Positions 1-8,572 of a DNA stretch of 42,031 nucleotides are shown in pieces. The stretch covers positions 1 through 42,031 of the forward strand of contig NZ_VRZC01000013.1 of NCBI RefSeq assembly GCF_016743215.1, read 5' to 3'. Every line of letters starts with the position of its first letter. Position 1 is the first letter of the stretch. This DNA is from Geminocystis sp. GBBB08 (GTDB lineage: Bacteria > Cyanobacteriota > Cyanobacteriia > Cyanobacteriales > Cyanobacteriaceae). The notes beneath the pieces were generated by a model. It ran no database searches. It saw nothing but the letters and a program-made list of their open reading frames with translations, and was not told the origin of the DNA. The position numbers and the translations under genes are program-made.

Positions 1-23
1 ATATTGTCCTGAAAAGTAAGTTT

Positions 24-221
24 ATGACTAATTCGACTCCTGAATCTATCACTACTAATTCTCAAGAATCCATAGAATCTAATGTTCAACCTCAAGACAG
101 TTATGTTAAATTAGCAATGCGTAACATGGTGAAAAAAAGAGGTACATCTTTAAAGCATTTTTTCTTAACCACTTTTGCTTTATTAGGATTTCTCGTAGGA
201 ATTTCTTATTTAACCAGATAA
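24..221 (+). CDS. DUF3285 family small membrane protein
   Basis: A 65-residue protein. The N-terminal 25 residues are polar, rich in Ser, Thr and Gln, and probably disordered. A conserved block then runs through SYVKLAMRNMVKKRG (about residues 26-40), and the chain ends in one hydrophobic segment (about 45-63, FFLTTFALLGFLVGISYL) followed by TR. This arrangement matches DUF3285, a family of about 60-70 residues known mainly from cyanobacteria, whose function is not established. The basic stretch before the membrane segment suggests that the N-terminus faces the cytoplasm; that is an inference. The gene converges on the minus-strand ABC transporter gene, whose stop lies about 85 bp away. I see no strong hairpin between them. 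Confidence 0.8.
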   Translation: MTNSTPESITTNSQESIESNVQPQDSYVKLAMRNMVKKRGTSLKHFFLTTFALLGFLVGISYLTR

Positions 222-305
222 GCCTCAAAAGTATAAAATAAAAAAAATACTCAGATAAATCCCTGACTACAAACCACCTCAAAATATTTTGTACCCTAAG
301 CCTAA

Positions 306-2051
306 TTAACTTAAAATTTCTTGTAACTGATGTTGTTGCCATAAAGATTTATACAAGCCTTGTTGCGCAAATAACTCTTCATGATTACCTGATTGAATTA
401 TTTTACCTGCTTCCATGACTAAAATACGATCTGCATTTTGTACCGCCGATAATTGGTGAGTTATAAAAATTACGGTTTTTCCCTTCTCTTGTTTAAGATT
501 TTCTAAAATTTGAGCCGCAGTTTTATTATCAACACTAGAAAGAGCATCATCTAAAATTAGAATCGGTGCATCAGCAAATAACGCTCTAACTAATGAACTA
601 CGTTGTCTTTGTCCACCTGAAAGGGTTATACCTCTTTCTCCCACTAAAGTATCATATTTTTGGGGAAAAGTCATGATTTCTGGATGAATTTGAGCTTGTT
701 TCGCTGCATATTCAACTTCTACCATCTCCCCAGCAGGATCACTATAAGCAATGTTATTCTTAATGCTAGTGGAAAATAAAAAACTGTCTTGAGGTACATA
801 GGCGATCGCTTTACGCAAATCTGTTAAATTAATGTTAGTAATATCAATACCATCTAAAAATAATTGTTCTGGTGGTATATCTAATAAACGAGGAATCGCA
901 TTAGCTAAGGTTGATTTTCCTGAACCAATTAAGCCTACAATGGCAACAGTTTCACCTTGATTAATGGTAAAATTCAGATTATTTAAGACAGGATCATTGC
1001 TATTAGGATAACTAAAATTCAGATTAACAGCCCTGATTTCTCCTTTAACCTTTTCCACAGGTAAATTAACAGAAGAAGGATTATTTTGTATCTTAGATTC
1101 AACTTGAGTAATCGATTCAATACGATCAATACTCACCTCACCTCTTTGATAAGTGGTAATTGTAAAACCGAGTAAAGCAGTGGGAAAAACTAATCTTTCC
1201 ACATAAATAATTAAGGCAATAAAATCACCTACAGTAATTAAACCTTTTTCAATATCCGCAGTACCAAACCAAAGTAAAATCAATAAACTAATATTCGCAA
1301 TACCACCAATAATGGGAAATAATAAATTTCTGGTTTGTGCTAATTTTAAATTAGCTTTTAATAAATGTTGATTTTTTTTGGCAAAAGCCTTCCTTTCATT
1401 TTCCTCTTGAGCATAAATTTTTATTAAAGAAATACCACTCATATCCTCCTGAATTAATTCACTAATATCTGATAATTGTTCTTGTACTTCTAACTGTTCA
1501 TCTCTTAACTTTTCACTAAATAATTGAACAGTAAATAACATTAAAGGATAGATAGCCAAAGCCATTAAACTTAACTTTACATTAATCAAAAGCATTGCTG
1601 GTAAAGTTAAACCGTAGGCAAAAATAGTGTTAATTATACTAAGAATAGCAAAGCCAACTAAACGGCGAATATTATCCACATCACTGGTGGCACGATTAAT
1701 TAAATCTCCTGAAGTATTAACATTAAAATAAGCAGGTTCTAACTTTAATAAATGTTCAAAAATACGTTGTTTTAAATCAAATTCTACCTGTCTGCCAATG
1801 CCAAAAATAGCAATTCTGGAAAGCATCCGAATACACCACATAATACAAGCTAAGACAAACAGAAGAATCACATAACCAATCAGAGTTTTATAAGCAAAAT
1901 TATTCTGTAAATCGTCAAAAATATCACGAATTAGCCAAGGGATATAAACCCCGATAATATTCACCACTAATAAAGCCGAAGTTCCCCAATATAGCTTATT
2001 ACGATGCGGTTTTAAATAAGAAATTAATTTATTGAGTCGAGAATTAGCCAT
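306..2051 (-). CDS. ABC transporter, fused permease and ATPase (half-transporter)
   Basis: A 581-residue exporter-type ABC half-transporter that would work as a homodimer or heterodimer in the membrane. The N-terminal ABC_membrane domain (about 20-310) holds the usual six helices. The ATPase domain (about 338-575) has Walker A GLIGSGKST (373-381), Q-loop Q421, signature LSGGQ (477-481), Walker B ILILDD (497-502), D-loop SSVD and H-loop H532. The residue after the Walker B Asp is Asp (D502) rather than the usual catalytic Glu. This is seen in MdlA/MdlB and BmrC-like half-transporters and hints at an asymmetric partner, but no second half-transporter lies nearby. The substrate cannot be told from sequence. 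No clear Shine-Dalgarno precedes the ATG at 2051. Confidence 0.9.
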   Translation of the reverse strand: MANSRLNKLISYLKPHRNKLYWGTSALLVVNIIGVYIPWLIRDIFDDLQNNFAYKTLIGYVILLFVLACIMWCIRMLSRIAIFGIGRQVEFDLKQRIFEHLLKLEPAYFNVNTSGDLINRATSDVDNIRRLVGFAILSIINTIFAYGLTLPAMLLINVKLSLMALAIYPLMLFTVQLFSEKLRDEQLEVQEQLSDISELIQEDMSGISLIKIYAQEENERKAFAKKNQHLLKANLKLAQTRNLLFPIIGGIANISLLILLWFGTADIEKGLITVGDFIALIIYVERLVFPTALLGFTITTYQRGEVSIDRIESITQVESKIQNNPSSVNLPVEKVKGEIRAVNLNFSYPNSNDPVLNNLNFTINQGETVAIVGLIGSGKSTLANAIPRLLDIPPEQLFLDGIDITNINLTDLRKAIAYVPQDSFLFSTSIKNNIAYSDPAGEMVEVEYAAKQAQIHPEIMTFPQKYDTLVGERGITLSGGQRQRSSLVRALFADAPILILDDALSSVDNKTAAQILENLKQEKGKTVIFITHQLSAVQNADRILVMEAGKIIQSGNHEELFAQQGLYKSLWQQHQLQEILS

Positions 2052-2200
2052 CAGATTTTTATTGATAATAAAGAGGAGGAGATAGTTAATAATGAAAGTA
2101 GAGACTTAATACATTAAACTCGGACAATAAATAATTAATAGTTGTAAAACAGGCAAGATGCCCATAATTCCACATTCCTCGAAAGGGAATAAGCCTGTAA

Positions 2201-2229
2201 TTCCTCATTCCTAATTTCTCATTCCTCAT
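2201..2229. repeat. Heptad tandem repeat, TTCCTCA x4
   Basis: Four 7-bp units (TTCCTCA, TTCCTAA, TTTCTCA, TTCCTCA) end exactly at the stop codon of the minus-strand sugar transferase gene. On that coding strand the sequence reads TAA followed by TGAGGAA units. Confidence 0.85.
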
Positions 2230-2951
2230 TAATATGCTCCGTTATTTTTGGGGAAAAGAACAACCCCAATAGTCTTTAGTATAATCCAAATATCCAATAA
2301 CCAATTATAATGATTAACATAATAGACATCAATTAGAACTCTTTGAGGATAAGGAATATCATTCCGACCAGAAACTTGCCATAATCCAGTAATGCCTGGT
2401 TTAATGGTTAAAACTCGATCCATTTTGCTACCATACTTATGTAACTCATCAGGTACAAGAGGACGAGGTCCAACTACAGTCATATCTCCTTTTAACACAT
2501 TGAAAAACTGAGGAAATTCATCTAAACTTGTCCAACGTAAAAATTTACCTATCCAAGTAATGCGTGGATCATCTTTTAGTTTAAAATTATCTTCAAATTC
2601 TTGACGTTTTTGAGGACATCGTGCCAACATTTCTTCTAAAACTTGATCAGCATTTACCACCATAGTTCTAAATTTAATACACTTGAATCTTTTAAAATTT
2701 TTACCAACTCTTTCTTGAGTATAAAAAATAGGTCCGGGAGAGGCAAAAGCAATTAAAATGCTTAGAATTAGATATAGTGGCGAAAAAATCACTAACACAG
2801 AGGCTGAAAAAATAATATCAAAGCTACGTTTATAAAACTCTTTTGTAATTCTTATTTGTTCCCGATTCGGCTGACGAGATATACTAATTAACCCTCGTCT
2901 TGCCAAACCCTGAATTACCTTTATGGAAACAAGTTGGCTATTTGCTGTCAT
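2229..2951 (-). CDS. Bacterial sugar transferase (monotopic phosphoglycosyl transferase)
   Basis: A 240-residue enzyme of the bacterial sugar transferase family (PF02397). These enzymes move a sugar phosphate from a nucleotide sugar to undecaprenyl phosphate, the first membrane step in exopolysaccharide or O-antigen-like synthesis. After a polar N-terminus comes YKRSFD, the single re-entrant hydrophobic helix (about 48-68), SPGPIFYTQERVGKN, KFRTM, then DPRITWIGKFLRWTSLDEFPQ, VGPRPL and KPGITGLWQVSGR, which are the typical catalytic and substrate blocks. The large four-helix N-terminal domain of WbaP/CpsE-type enzymes is absent, so this is the minimal catalytic form, as in PglC. No other glycan genes lie in the window. 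An AAGGAG Shine-Dalgarno sits just before the ATG. The glycan made is unknown. Confidence 0.9.
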   Translation of the reverse strand: MTANSQLVSIKVIQGLARRGLISISRQPNREQIRITKEFYKRSFDIIFSASVLVIFSPLYLILSILIAFASPGPIFYTQERVGKNFKRFKCIKFRTMVVNADQVLEEMLARCPQKRQEFEDNFKLKDDPRITWIGKFLRWTSLDEFPQFFNVLKGDMTVVGPRPLVPDELHKYGSKMDRVLTIKPGITGLWQVSGRNDIPYPQRVLIDVYYVNHYNWLLDIWIILKTIGVVLFPKNNGAY

Positions 2952-3170
2952 TTTTCTCCTTCACTTCACACCATGAATAATTAACCGTCATTTAATTGTC
3001 TTATTAAACAATGTTTATGACCTGTTTTATTAATTGACTGTTAAAATCAATCAAGTTATTGTCTAGTATTGTAAAACTTTTTTGATTTTATCGACAAACA
3101 ATATTTGTAATTACTTAAAAAATATAGGTAACATTTTAAATTACGTTGCAAGATGCCTATTCCACAAAAT

Positions 3171-3198
3171 TAATTGTTAATTGTTAATTGTTAATTGT
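3171..3198. repeat. Heptad tandem repeat, TAATTGT x4
   Basis: Four perfect copies of TAATTGT, ending 3 bp short of the stop codon of the minus-strand ssb gene at 3202. Confidence 0.9.
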
Positions 3199-3201
3199 TA
3201 T

Positions 3202-3558
3202 TTAAAAATTACCATCATTATTTGGATAATTTTCAGAGTCTCTTTTTGCTCCTAATAAATCTAGCTTATCCACATTAATAACAGGTTTTGAACGTTTATC
3301 TCCACTATTACGATCATTCCATGTTTCAATTTTTAACGATCCTTGAATCCCAATTAAACTACCTTTTTTTACATAATTAGCGGCAATTTCAGCCGTTTTA
3401 CCCCAAATTTCTAACTCAAACCAATCGGGTTGATCATCTTTTTTACTCACTCTATTTACGGCAAGAGTAATACGACATTTTACTTTTCCCGAATCAAAAT
3501 AACGAATTTCAGGATTAATACCCGCACGACCGACTAAATGTACTATATTTAAACTCAT
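3202..3558 (-). CDS. ssb: Single-stranded DNA-binding protein
   Basis: SSB of 118 residues with one OB fold. It begins MSLNIVHLVGRAGINPEIRY, the form typical of cyanobacterial SSB (Ycf41-like), and continues with CRITLAVNR, WFELEIWGKTAEIAANYVKKG and GSLKIETW, the usual DNA-binding strands. It binds single-stranded DNA in replication and repair, usually as a tetramer. An in-frame ATG 30 bp upstream (3588) would add ten residues unlike the family, so I chose 3558. The tail is short and ends NDGNF. The final Phe of the partner-binding tip is present, but the acidic run usually seen (such as DDIPF) is weak. The gene stands alone, followed by a heptad repeat. Confidence 0.88.
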   Translation of the reverse strand: MSLNIVHLVGRAGINPEIRYFDSGKVKCRITLAVNRVSKKDDQPDWFELEIWGKTAEIAANYVKKGSLIGIQGSLKIETWNDRNSGDKRSKPVINVDKLDLLGAKRDSENYPNNDGNF

Positions 3559-3835
3559 GATTTTGCGTATAAATGTACTAAATATCATTTATTCTATCAT
3601 AAGATTAGACTTGTTGCACAAGTACCGGAAAGAGCGGATTTGGGAAGAGGGAAGAGGCAACAGATAAACGTTTAAGTCAAGGCAAGGGGTTTAAACCCTT
3701 TGTTAGGAATTAATAAAAACTGCAAGTTAAATGCGTCAAGTGCTTAATAACTCTCAAACTCAAGTCATTTCTAAATTCTAAATTTTTCCTCAATGCAAAT
3801 GCCACAAATCAAATAGGATTGCAACGCCGTTTATA

Positions 3836-4846
3836 TTAACTATCACGCTTTTCTAATTTTATACGAGGATCAACTATTTTTAAGCATAAATCAGCGACTA
3901 AATTACCGATAATCAACATAGTAGCTCCCATCATTAAACTAGCCATGACTAAATATAAATCTTGAGCTTGTACTGCTTGTAATATTAATCGACCTAAACC
4001 AGGCCAGTTAAAGAAATATTCAGCGATAAAAGAGCCACTTAATAGACTAGCAAATTCAAAGCCTAACAAAGTTATTAAAGGATTAATAGCATTACGCAAA
4101 GCATGAACGTATAAAACACGTTTTTCAGGTAATCCCTTCGCTCTTGCAGTTTGAATATAATCTTGCCTCAATACATCTAAAAGTTGTCCCCTAGTAAGTC
4201 GTTGTAAACCTGCAAAACTGGTGATACTTAAAGCAATGGTAGGTAAAATCATGTGCCAACTTATATCTGTCACTTTTCCCCAGAAGGATAATTCATCATG
4301 GTTAATGCTTGTCATGCCACCAACGGGAAAAATCGGTGCTAAATTTTGAGCTAAAATCAAGAATAATAAAGCAGTGATGAAACTAGGAAATCCTTGCCCA
4401 AAATAGCTGATTACTCGTAAAATTCGATCAGTTATAGTATTTTGTTTAACAGCACTAATAATCCCTAAAGGTAAAGCGATCGCCCATGTGATGATGATAG
4501 AGGAAAATGCTAATAATAAAGTCGCCGGGATTCTTTCTAAAATGAGGCTAGATACCGAGCGAGAATAAACGAAACTTTGACCGAAGTCAAATTGGGTGAT
4601 AACTTGTTTAAACCATAATAAATATTGCTGTAAAGGAGATTTATCTAAGCCGAAACGAATTTTTAATTCTTCGATGGTTTCTTGGGAAATAGTGGGATTT
4701 TGTCGTAAATTATCGAGGTAATCCCCAGGGGCTAATTGTATGATCGCAAAACTTAATATGGATGCTAAAAGTAAGGTTAAAAGCCCTTGAAATAAGCGTT
4801 TTAAAACATAAATAACATTTTCATTTAATAACCAATATTTTGTCAT
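3836..4846 (-). CDS. ABC transporter permease, DppB/OppB type
   Basis: A 336-residue inner-membrane permease of the binding-protein-dependent transport family (dipeptide/nickel type, DppB-like). It has a first helix at about 15-38, the conserved periplasmic block with LAPGDY and IRFGLDKSPLQQYL, then five more helices. The cytoplasmic EAA loop is clear at QDYIQTARAKGL (229-240), followed by the ALRNAINPLI block. Such proteins pair with a DppC-type permease, one or two ATPases and a lipoprotein receptor to import peptides or related solutes. None of these partners is in the window; scattered subunit genes are common in cyanobacteria. The substrate cannot be assigned. The start ATG at 4846 has no obvious Shine-Dalgarno. 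Confidence 0.9.
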   Translation of the reverse strand: MTKYWLLNENVIYVLKRLFQGLLTLLLASILSFAIIQLAPGDYLDNLRQNPTISQETIEELKIRFGLDKSPLQQYLLWFKQVITQFDFGQSFVYSRSVSSLILERIPATLLLAFSSIIITWAIALPLGIISAVKQNTITDRILRVISYFGQGFPSFITALLFLILAQNLAPIFPVGGMTSINHDELSFWGKVTDISWHMILPTIALSITSFAGLQRLTRGQLLDVLRQDYIQTARAKGLPEKRVLYVHALRNAINPLITLLGFEFASLLSGSFIAEYFFNWPGLGRLILQAVQAQDLYLVMASLMMGATMLIIGNLVADLCLKIVDPRIKLEKRDS

Positions 4847-5012
4847 AATTCTTAATCATAAATTTCATTATTGTAACATTTTAATGAAAAATTAAATTTA
4901 TACAAGTTAAATGAGTCTATAAAATTATGAACTATTATCTTATTAAACTAATTATCTCGATTTTGCATAACATCAGGTAATAATAATAAAATGTTGTAAA
5001 TGTGAGCCAAAA

Positions 5013-5642
5013 ATGACTATTATTGCTGTAATTGATTATGATATGGGAAATTTACACTCTGCTTGTAAGGGTTTAGAAAAAGCTGGGGCAATTCCTAAAA
5101 TTACTGATTCTCCAAGAGAAATTGCTAATGCTGATGGAGTAGTTTTACCCGGGGTAGGTTCATTCGATCCGGCGATGCAACATTTAAAAGAAAGAGATTT
5201 AATTGAGCCGATCAAACAAGCGGTAAAAAGTGGTAAACCTTTTTTGGGCATTTGTTTAGGGTTACAAATTTTATTTGAGGCTTCAGAGGAAGGAAAAGAG
5301 GAGGGTTTAGGTATTATTAAAGGTAAAGTAAAGCGTTTTCAATCTGAGCCTAATTTGACTATTCCTCATATGGGGTGGAATACTCTTGATTTTACCCAAA
5401 ATAATCAACAATTATGGAAAAATCTTCCTCTTTCCCCTTATCTCTATTTTGTACATTCTTATTATGTTGATCCTCTTAATGCCGAAATTATTTCAGGACA
5501 AGTTACTCATGGTTCACAAAAAGTAACCGCAGCGATCGCCCAAGATAACTTAATGGCGGTACAATTTCATCCCGAAAAGTCATCAGATTATGGCTTACAA
5601 ATCTTAACTAATTTTGTTGAATTAGCTTCTCACTATTTTTAG
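5013..5642 (+). CDS. hisH: Imidazole glycerol phosphate synthase, glutaminase subunit HisH
   Basis: A 209-residue class I glutamine amidotransferase. With HisF it forms the synthase that turns PRFAR and glutamine into imidazole glycerol phosphate and AICAR in histidine synthesis. The N-terminus (IAVIDYDMGNLHSACKGLEK) is characteristic of HisH. The triad is visible: the nucleophile C81 in GICLGLQ, H186 in AVQFHPEKS, and E188. The oxyanion block PGVGSFDPAM lies at about 46-55. The length is normal. hisF and other his genes are not adjacent, as is usual in cyanobacteria, where his genes are dispersed. The gene is divergent from the DppB-like permease gene and convergent with the kinase gene downstream. 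Confidence 0.95.
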   Translation: MTIIAVIDYDMGNLHSACKGLEKAGAIPKITDSPREIANADGVVLPGVGSFDPAMQHLKERDLIEPIKQAVKSGKPFLGICLGLQILFEASEEGKEEGLGIIKGKVKRFQSEPNLTIPHMGWNTLDFTQNNQQLWKNLPLSPYLYFVHSYYVDPLNAEIISGQVTHGSQKVTAAIAQDNLMAVQFHPEKSSDYGLQILTNFVELASHYF

Positions 5643-5799
5643 ATCAAAATCACCTCAGTTACCTCAGTTCTTCTGCTTTGAATATCCGATAAGGTTGCGG
5701 GTTTGACGGTTTGACGGTTGAAGATCATCAAGTTAGCTAATCAATTCCCTAAATTGAAAAATTGAAGGTAGGAAAAAGGGGAGAGTTTTTGATGCACCT

Positions 5800-7401
5800 C
5801 TAACTAATGTTACAATCCATTGTACGAGACATTAAACTATAAATGCCCCTTTCTAACAATCCTGACATCCCTACAGTGGGTAAATGTCCTTGAGGTGCTT
5901 TTATATTGTAAATTAGAATATCTTGAAATAACCATTTACCATTGATTCTCCATCCTAGGCGATCGCCAACTGCTTCCCAAACTTTTTTATCATATTCTCG
6001 TTTTCCTCCTAAACTAAGATAAATACGTTTTTGTACTGAAAAACCAAATTTACCCCTACTATATTTTGTCCAAAGTTTATCAAGAGTGTCTAAATCTCGA
6101 CAAGGAAAAGTGCGCATCAAATCTTTCTCAATCCAACCAGAATCTTCTCGTTTAACGGCTTTTAACATTAGTTTATGAGTTTCTTCATCAGCTTTTTGCC
6201 ATTGTTGATTTTTTAAAAATTCTTCTAAATTAGTATAATCTATACCAACTTCAGAAAGAGATATAACTGGCTGTGGTTCAACAATAGTTTGAGGAGATGA
6301 TATTTCTGTCGGTAAATTTGATTGTTCTAAATCGCTATAAATAGGAGGTATTTCTTCTTGGACAAAAGTTGATTTGTGATCTTCAAATCTAGTAGGTGAT
6401 AAAGGATCATAATGGGAATTATTATTGGGTATCACTTGAGATACTTTTGTAACTTTTCTTACCTTTCTCGTCACAGGTACGGGAGGAACTGCCATAATAG
6501 GTAAGTTATTCAGTGGAATTTTTTTTGGAGGATTAACAGGGATAGTTTTTTCTTTTTCTATGGATGAAGAAAGGTTGATTTGAGTATTTTCTGTGAGAAT
6601 ATGTAACCATTCAGCTACGGATTGAGGACGATTTTCAGGCTGTAATTCCATTCCCTTCAGAATCGCTAAATTAGTACGATCGCTTATGTGAGGATTATGT
6701 TGTTGAGGAGGAATTAAATTAATCCCTTGACTCCGAAATTGAGCGGGAAAAGGTATTTGTAAGGTAACAATATAATATAAAGTAGCCGCAAGGGCATAAA
6801 CATCAGTATAAGCACCTCTTTTGGCATTTCTTAAATATTGCTCTAAAGGTGCAAAACCTTCTGTGCGAGAGTTAGTATGAATTTGGGTTTTATCCTCAAT
6901 AAAATCTCTAGCTAAACCAAAATCAATTAATACCGCCTCATTAGTATGACGACGACGCATGATATTCGCAGGTTTAACGTCTCGGTGTAAAATGCTCCGT
7001 TGATGAATATAACTTAAAGCACTACCTATCTGATAAATATAGCGAATGGCTTCTACTTCATCTAAACCACCTTTTTTTTTGACTAAAGACTCTAAATTCC
7101 CACCATCAATGTACTCCATCATCATACACCACAAATTTCCCTCTTGACACACATCATCTACTCGAATAACGTGGGAATGATTACATTTAGCCAAGCGAAA
7201 CGCCTCTTGTATAAATCTTTCTTGATGTTTAGGAAAATCAGGTTGTGCCTGAATTGTGGCATTTAAGGTTTTAATAGCGATAATATTTCCTGTTTGAACA
7301 TCTTTGGCACTATAAGTAATACCTGCTCCTCCTGCCCCTAACACTTTCTCAATTACATATCTTCCTTTCTGGATAATTTGCCCTGTTTTCCAATAACTCA
7401 T
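5800..7401 (-). CDS. Serine/threonine protein kinase with C-terminal GUN4 domain
   Basis: A 533-residue, two-domain protein. The kinase domain (about 14-270) looks active: glycine loop GAGGAG (22-27), ATP-binding K44, catalytic loop HRDVKPAN (139-146), DFG (160-162) and APLEQY in place of APE (184-189). A proline- and serine-rich linker (about 275-385) leads to a GUN4 domain (about 391-510), recognisable from LEEFLKNQQWQKADEETHKL, FPCRDLDTLDKLWTKYS, KFGFSVQKRIYLSLGG and VGDRLGWR. Stand-alone GUN4 binds porphyrins and stimulates Mg-chelatase; kinase-GUN4 fusions are known in cyanobacteria but poorly characterised. I infer that the GUN4 domain senses a tetrapyrrole and adjusts the kinase. No transmembrane helix is seen, so it is probably cytosolic. 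No chlorophyll-synthesis genes lie nearby. Confidence 0.92.
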   Translation of the reverse strand: MSYWKTGQIIQKGRYVIEKVLGAGGAGITYSAKDVQTGNIIAIKTLNATIQAQPDFPKHQERFIQEAFRLAKCNHSHVIRVDDVCQEGNLWCMMMEYIDGGNLESLVKKKGGLDEVEAIRYIYQIGSALSYIHQRSILHRDVKPANIMRRRHTNEAVLIDFGLARDFIEDKTQIHTNSRTEGFAPLEQYLRNAKRGAYTDVYALAATLYYIVTLQIPFPAQFRSQGINLIPPQQHNPHISDRTNLAILKGMELQPENRPQSVAEWLHILTENTQINLSSSIEKEKTIPVNPPKKIPLNNLPIMAVPPVPVTRKVRKVTKVSQVIPNNNSHYDPLSPTRFEDHKSTFVQEEIPPIYSDLEQSNLPTEISSPQTIVEPQPVISLSEVGIDYTNLEEFLKNQQWQKADEETHKLMLKAVKREDSGWIEKDLMRTFPCRDLDTLDKLWTKYSRGKFGFSVQKRIYLSLGGKREYDKKVWEAVGDRLGWRINGKWLFQDILIYNIKAPQGHLPTVGMSGLLERGIYSLMSRTMDCNIS

Positions 7402-7527
7402 AGCGACTACAAAGTTTTCCGATGATCATCAGTAATGATTTCCCATTTTACTAGATTTGATGTTGATATTTTCTAATTATTAATGATCCTTTACCTTTAC
7501 AGAAAATGCCATCACTTTTGGAAAACT

Positions 7528-7983
7528 TTATCTTTCAGGAAACCAATCTTCATCTAATAATTTATCTAAAGTATAAGGGCATTCAGGAGGAAAAGTCTCT
7601 AATCCTGTACTATCAATGACATATTTACGAGCTTTACGATAAATTGAGGATTTATTTTCCGTTAAATAATGATAAAAATTAGTTGTCATGCGATCGCTTA
7701 TTTGCCCTCGAAAACTGGTAACTTCTGATCGCCAATGACGGTAACTTCTCTCTCTTTCATCCTGCCAATATTCTATTAATAATAAATGTCTAATTATTTG
7801 TTCTAATAAACTTTGTAAAGCTAATTTATCTCTTCTTGCCAAACTTTCTAACTCCTCGATTAAATTTTCTAAATCTAATTCATTTAATCTATTTTCTTTA
7901 AGTAAATTAATAGTTTCTTCTAACCACAAATAATCATCTATTTCATATAATTCTTTTAATTTTTTTTGAGTATCTATGATCAT
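7528..7983 (-). CDS. DUF29 family protein
   Basis: A 151-residue protein of the DUF29 family, which is abundant in cyanobacteria, often in many copies per genome, and has no settled function. The family pattern is visible: LYEIDDYLWLEETINLLK near the N-terminus, then the acidic DLENLIEELESLARRDK, SLLEQIIRHLLLIEYW, and the C-terminal ECPYTLDKLLDEDWFP. The protein is predicted to be all-helical and soluble, without a signal peptide. It lies 126 bp upstream of the kinase-GUN4 gene on the same strand, so the two might share a transcript, but no functional link can be drawn. The psb-operon terminator separates it from psbJ. Confidence 0.85.
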   Translation of the reverse strand: MIIDTQKKLKELYEIDDYLWLEETINLLKENRLNELDLENLIEELESLARRDKLALQSLLEQIIRHLLLIEYWQDERERSYRHWRSEVTSFRGQISDRMTTNFYHYLTENKSSIYRKARKYVIDSTGLETFPPECPYTLDKLLDEDWFPER

Positions 7984-8070
7984 AAATTATCAGTCTTTAT
8001 TGTCAATCGGATTTATTTTATTATATAGCAAAACTTTTTGATCCTATGGAATTTAAAAACCCTGTAAATA

Positions 8071-8109
8071 AAAAAACCGCCCTAGAGTTAATCTAAAAGC
8101 AGTTTTTTA
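8071..8109 (-). terminator. Intrinsic terminator of the rubA-ycf48-psbEFLJ operon
   Basis: On the minus strand an A-rich arm ending in CTGC pairs with GCGG followed by seven T (one G-U wobble), closing an inner stem TTTAGA/TCTAGG over a short AT loop. It lies about 30 bp past the psbJ stop codon, where a rho-independent terminator is expected. Confidence 0.8.
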
Positions 8110-8137
8110 TCAGTTAATTAATTTTAATTAAACTATT

Positions 8138-8254
8138 TTATAAAGACGAACCGATTCCAGCATAAGCACCATAGAAAAATAATGCTACCACAGTTAAAAT
8201 ACCCATTCCGGCAACAGTGCCTACAATCCAAAGGGGAATTCTTGCGTCTCCCAT
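8138..8254 (-). CDS. psbJ: Photosystem II reaction center protein J
   Basis: A 38-residue protein translated from ATG at 8254 to TAA at 8138. It begins [18 protein letters not shown] and ends AYAGIGSSL, the standard PsbJ sequence, with a single membrane helix in the middle. PsbJ sits next to cytochrome b559 in PSII and affects plastoquinone/QB function and late assembly. A strong AGGAGG Shine-Dalgarno (8261-8266 on the opposite strand) lies 7 bp before the start. It is the last gene of the operon, 30 bp after psbL, and the terminator follows. Confidence 0.97.
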   Translation of the reverse strand: MGDARIPLWIVGTVAGMGILTVVALFFYGAYAGIGSSL

Positions 8255-8284
8255 AATCAAACCTCCTATTAAATAAATTAGTTT

Positions 8285-8404
8285 TTAGTTAAAGAAATAA
8301 CTAGAGAATAAAACACCAAGCACCGCAATAAATAATAACCCTAAATAAAGGGAAGTACGGTTTAACTCTACACGTTGTTTGTTAGGATTTATGTTTCTGT
8401 CCAT
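8285..8404 (-). CDS. psbL: Photosystem II reaction center protein L
   Basis: A 39-residue protein, ATG at 8404 and TAA at 8285. It starts [20 protein letters not shown] and ends LFSSYFFN, which is diagnostic for PsbL. It has one membrane helix and lies at the PSII monomer interface, where it supports QA function. The gene starts 9 bp after the psbF stop codon. Its Shine-Dalgarno AGGAG overlaps the psbF stop (TAGGAG), which suggests translational coupling. Confidence 0.97.
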   Translation of the reverse strand: MDRNINPNKQRVELNRTSLYLGLLFIAVLGVLFSSYFFN

Positions 8405-8413
8405 TGATTTCTC

Positions 8414-8545
8414 CTATCGTTGAATAAATTGCATAGCGGTAATAGCACCGATGAAAAATACAGAAGGTACGGCTAAAGTATGGATAGCTAACCATCTGAC
8501 TGTAAAAATAGGATATGAAACTGGTTGATTAGAACTATTGCTCAT
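8414..8545 (-). CDS. psbF: Cytochrome b559 subunit beta
   Basis: A 43-residue protein, ATG at 8545 and TAG at 8414. It begins [18 protein letters not shown] and continues [21 protein letters not shown]22 is the axial heme ligand, shared with PsbE H23 across the heterodimer. It has one membrane helix. Cytochrome b559 is needed for PSII assembly and protects it through secondary electron transfer. psbF lies 27 bp after psbE and 9 bp before psbL. Confidence 0.98.
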   Translation of the reverse strand: MSNSSNQPVSYPIFTVRWLAIHTLAVPSVFFIGAITAMQFIQR

Positions 8546-8572
8546 CTTTTATTTACCTTTTTATGTAACTAA

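Noticed and set aside
106-342. Open frame of 78 codons on the minus strand
   Set aside because: It overlaps the DUF3285 gene and the end of the ABC transporter gene, has no family-like sequence, and is explained by low GC content.
3589-3835. Possible tRNA or small RNA gene after ssb
   Set aside because: I found no T-loop or acceptor-stem pattern. The region holds dispersed-repeat fragments only.
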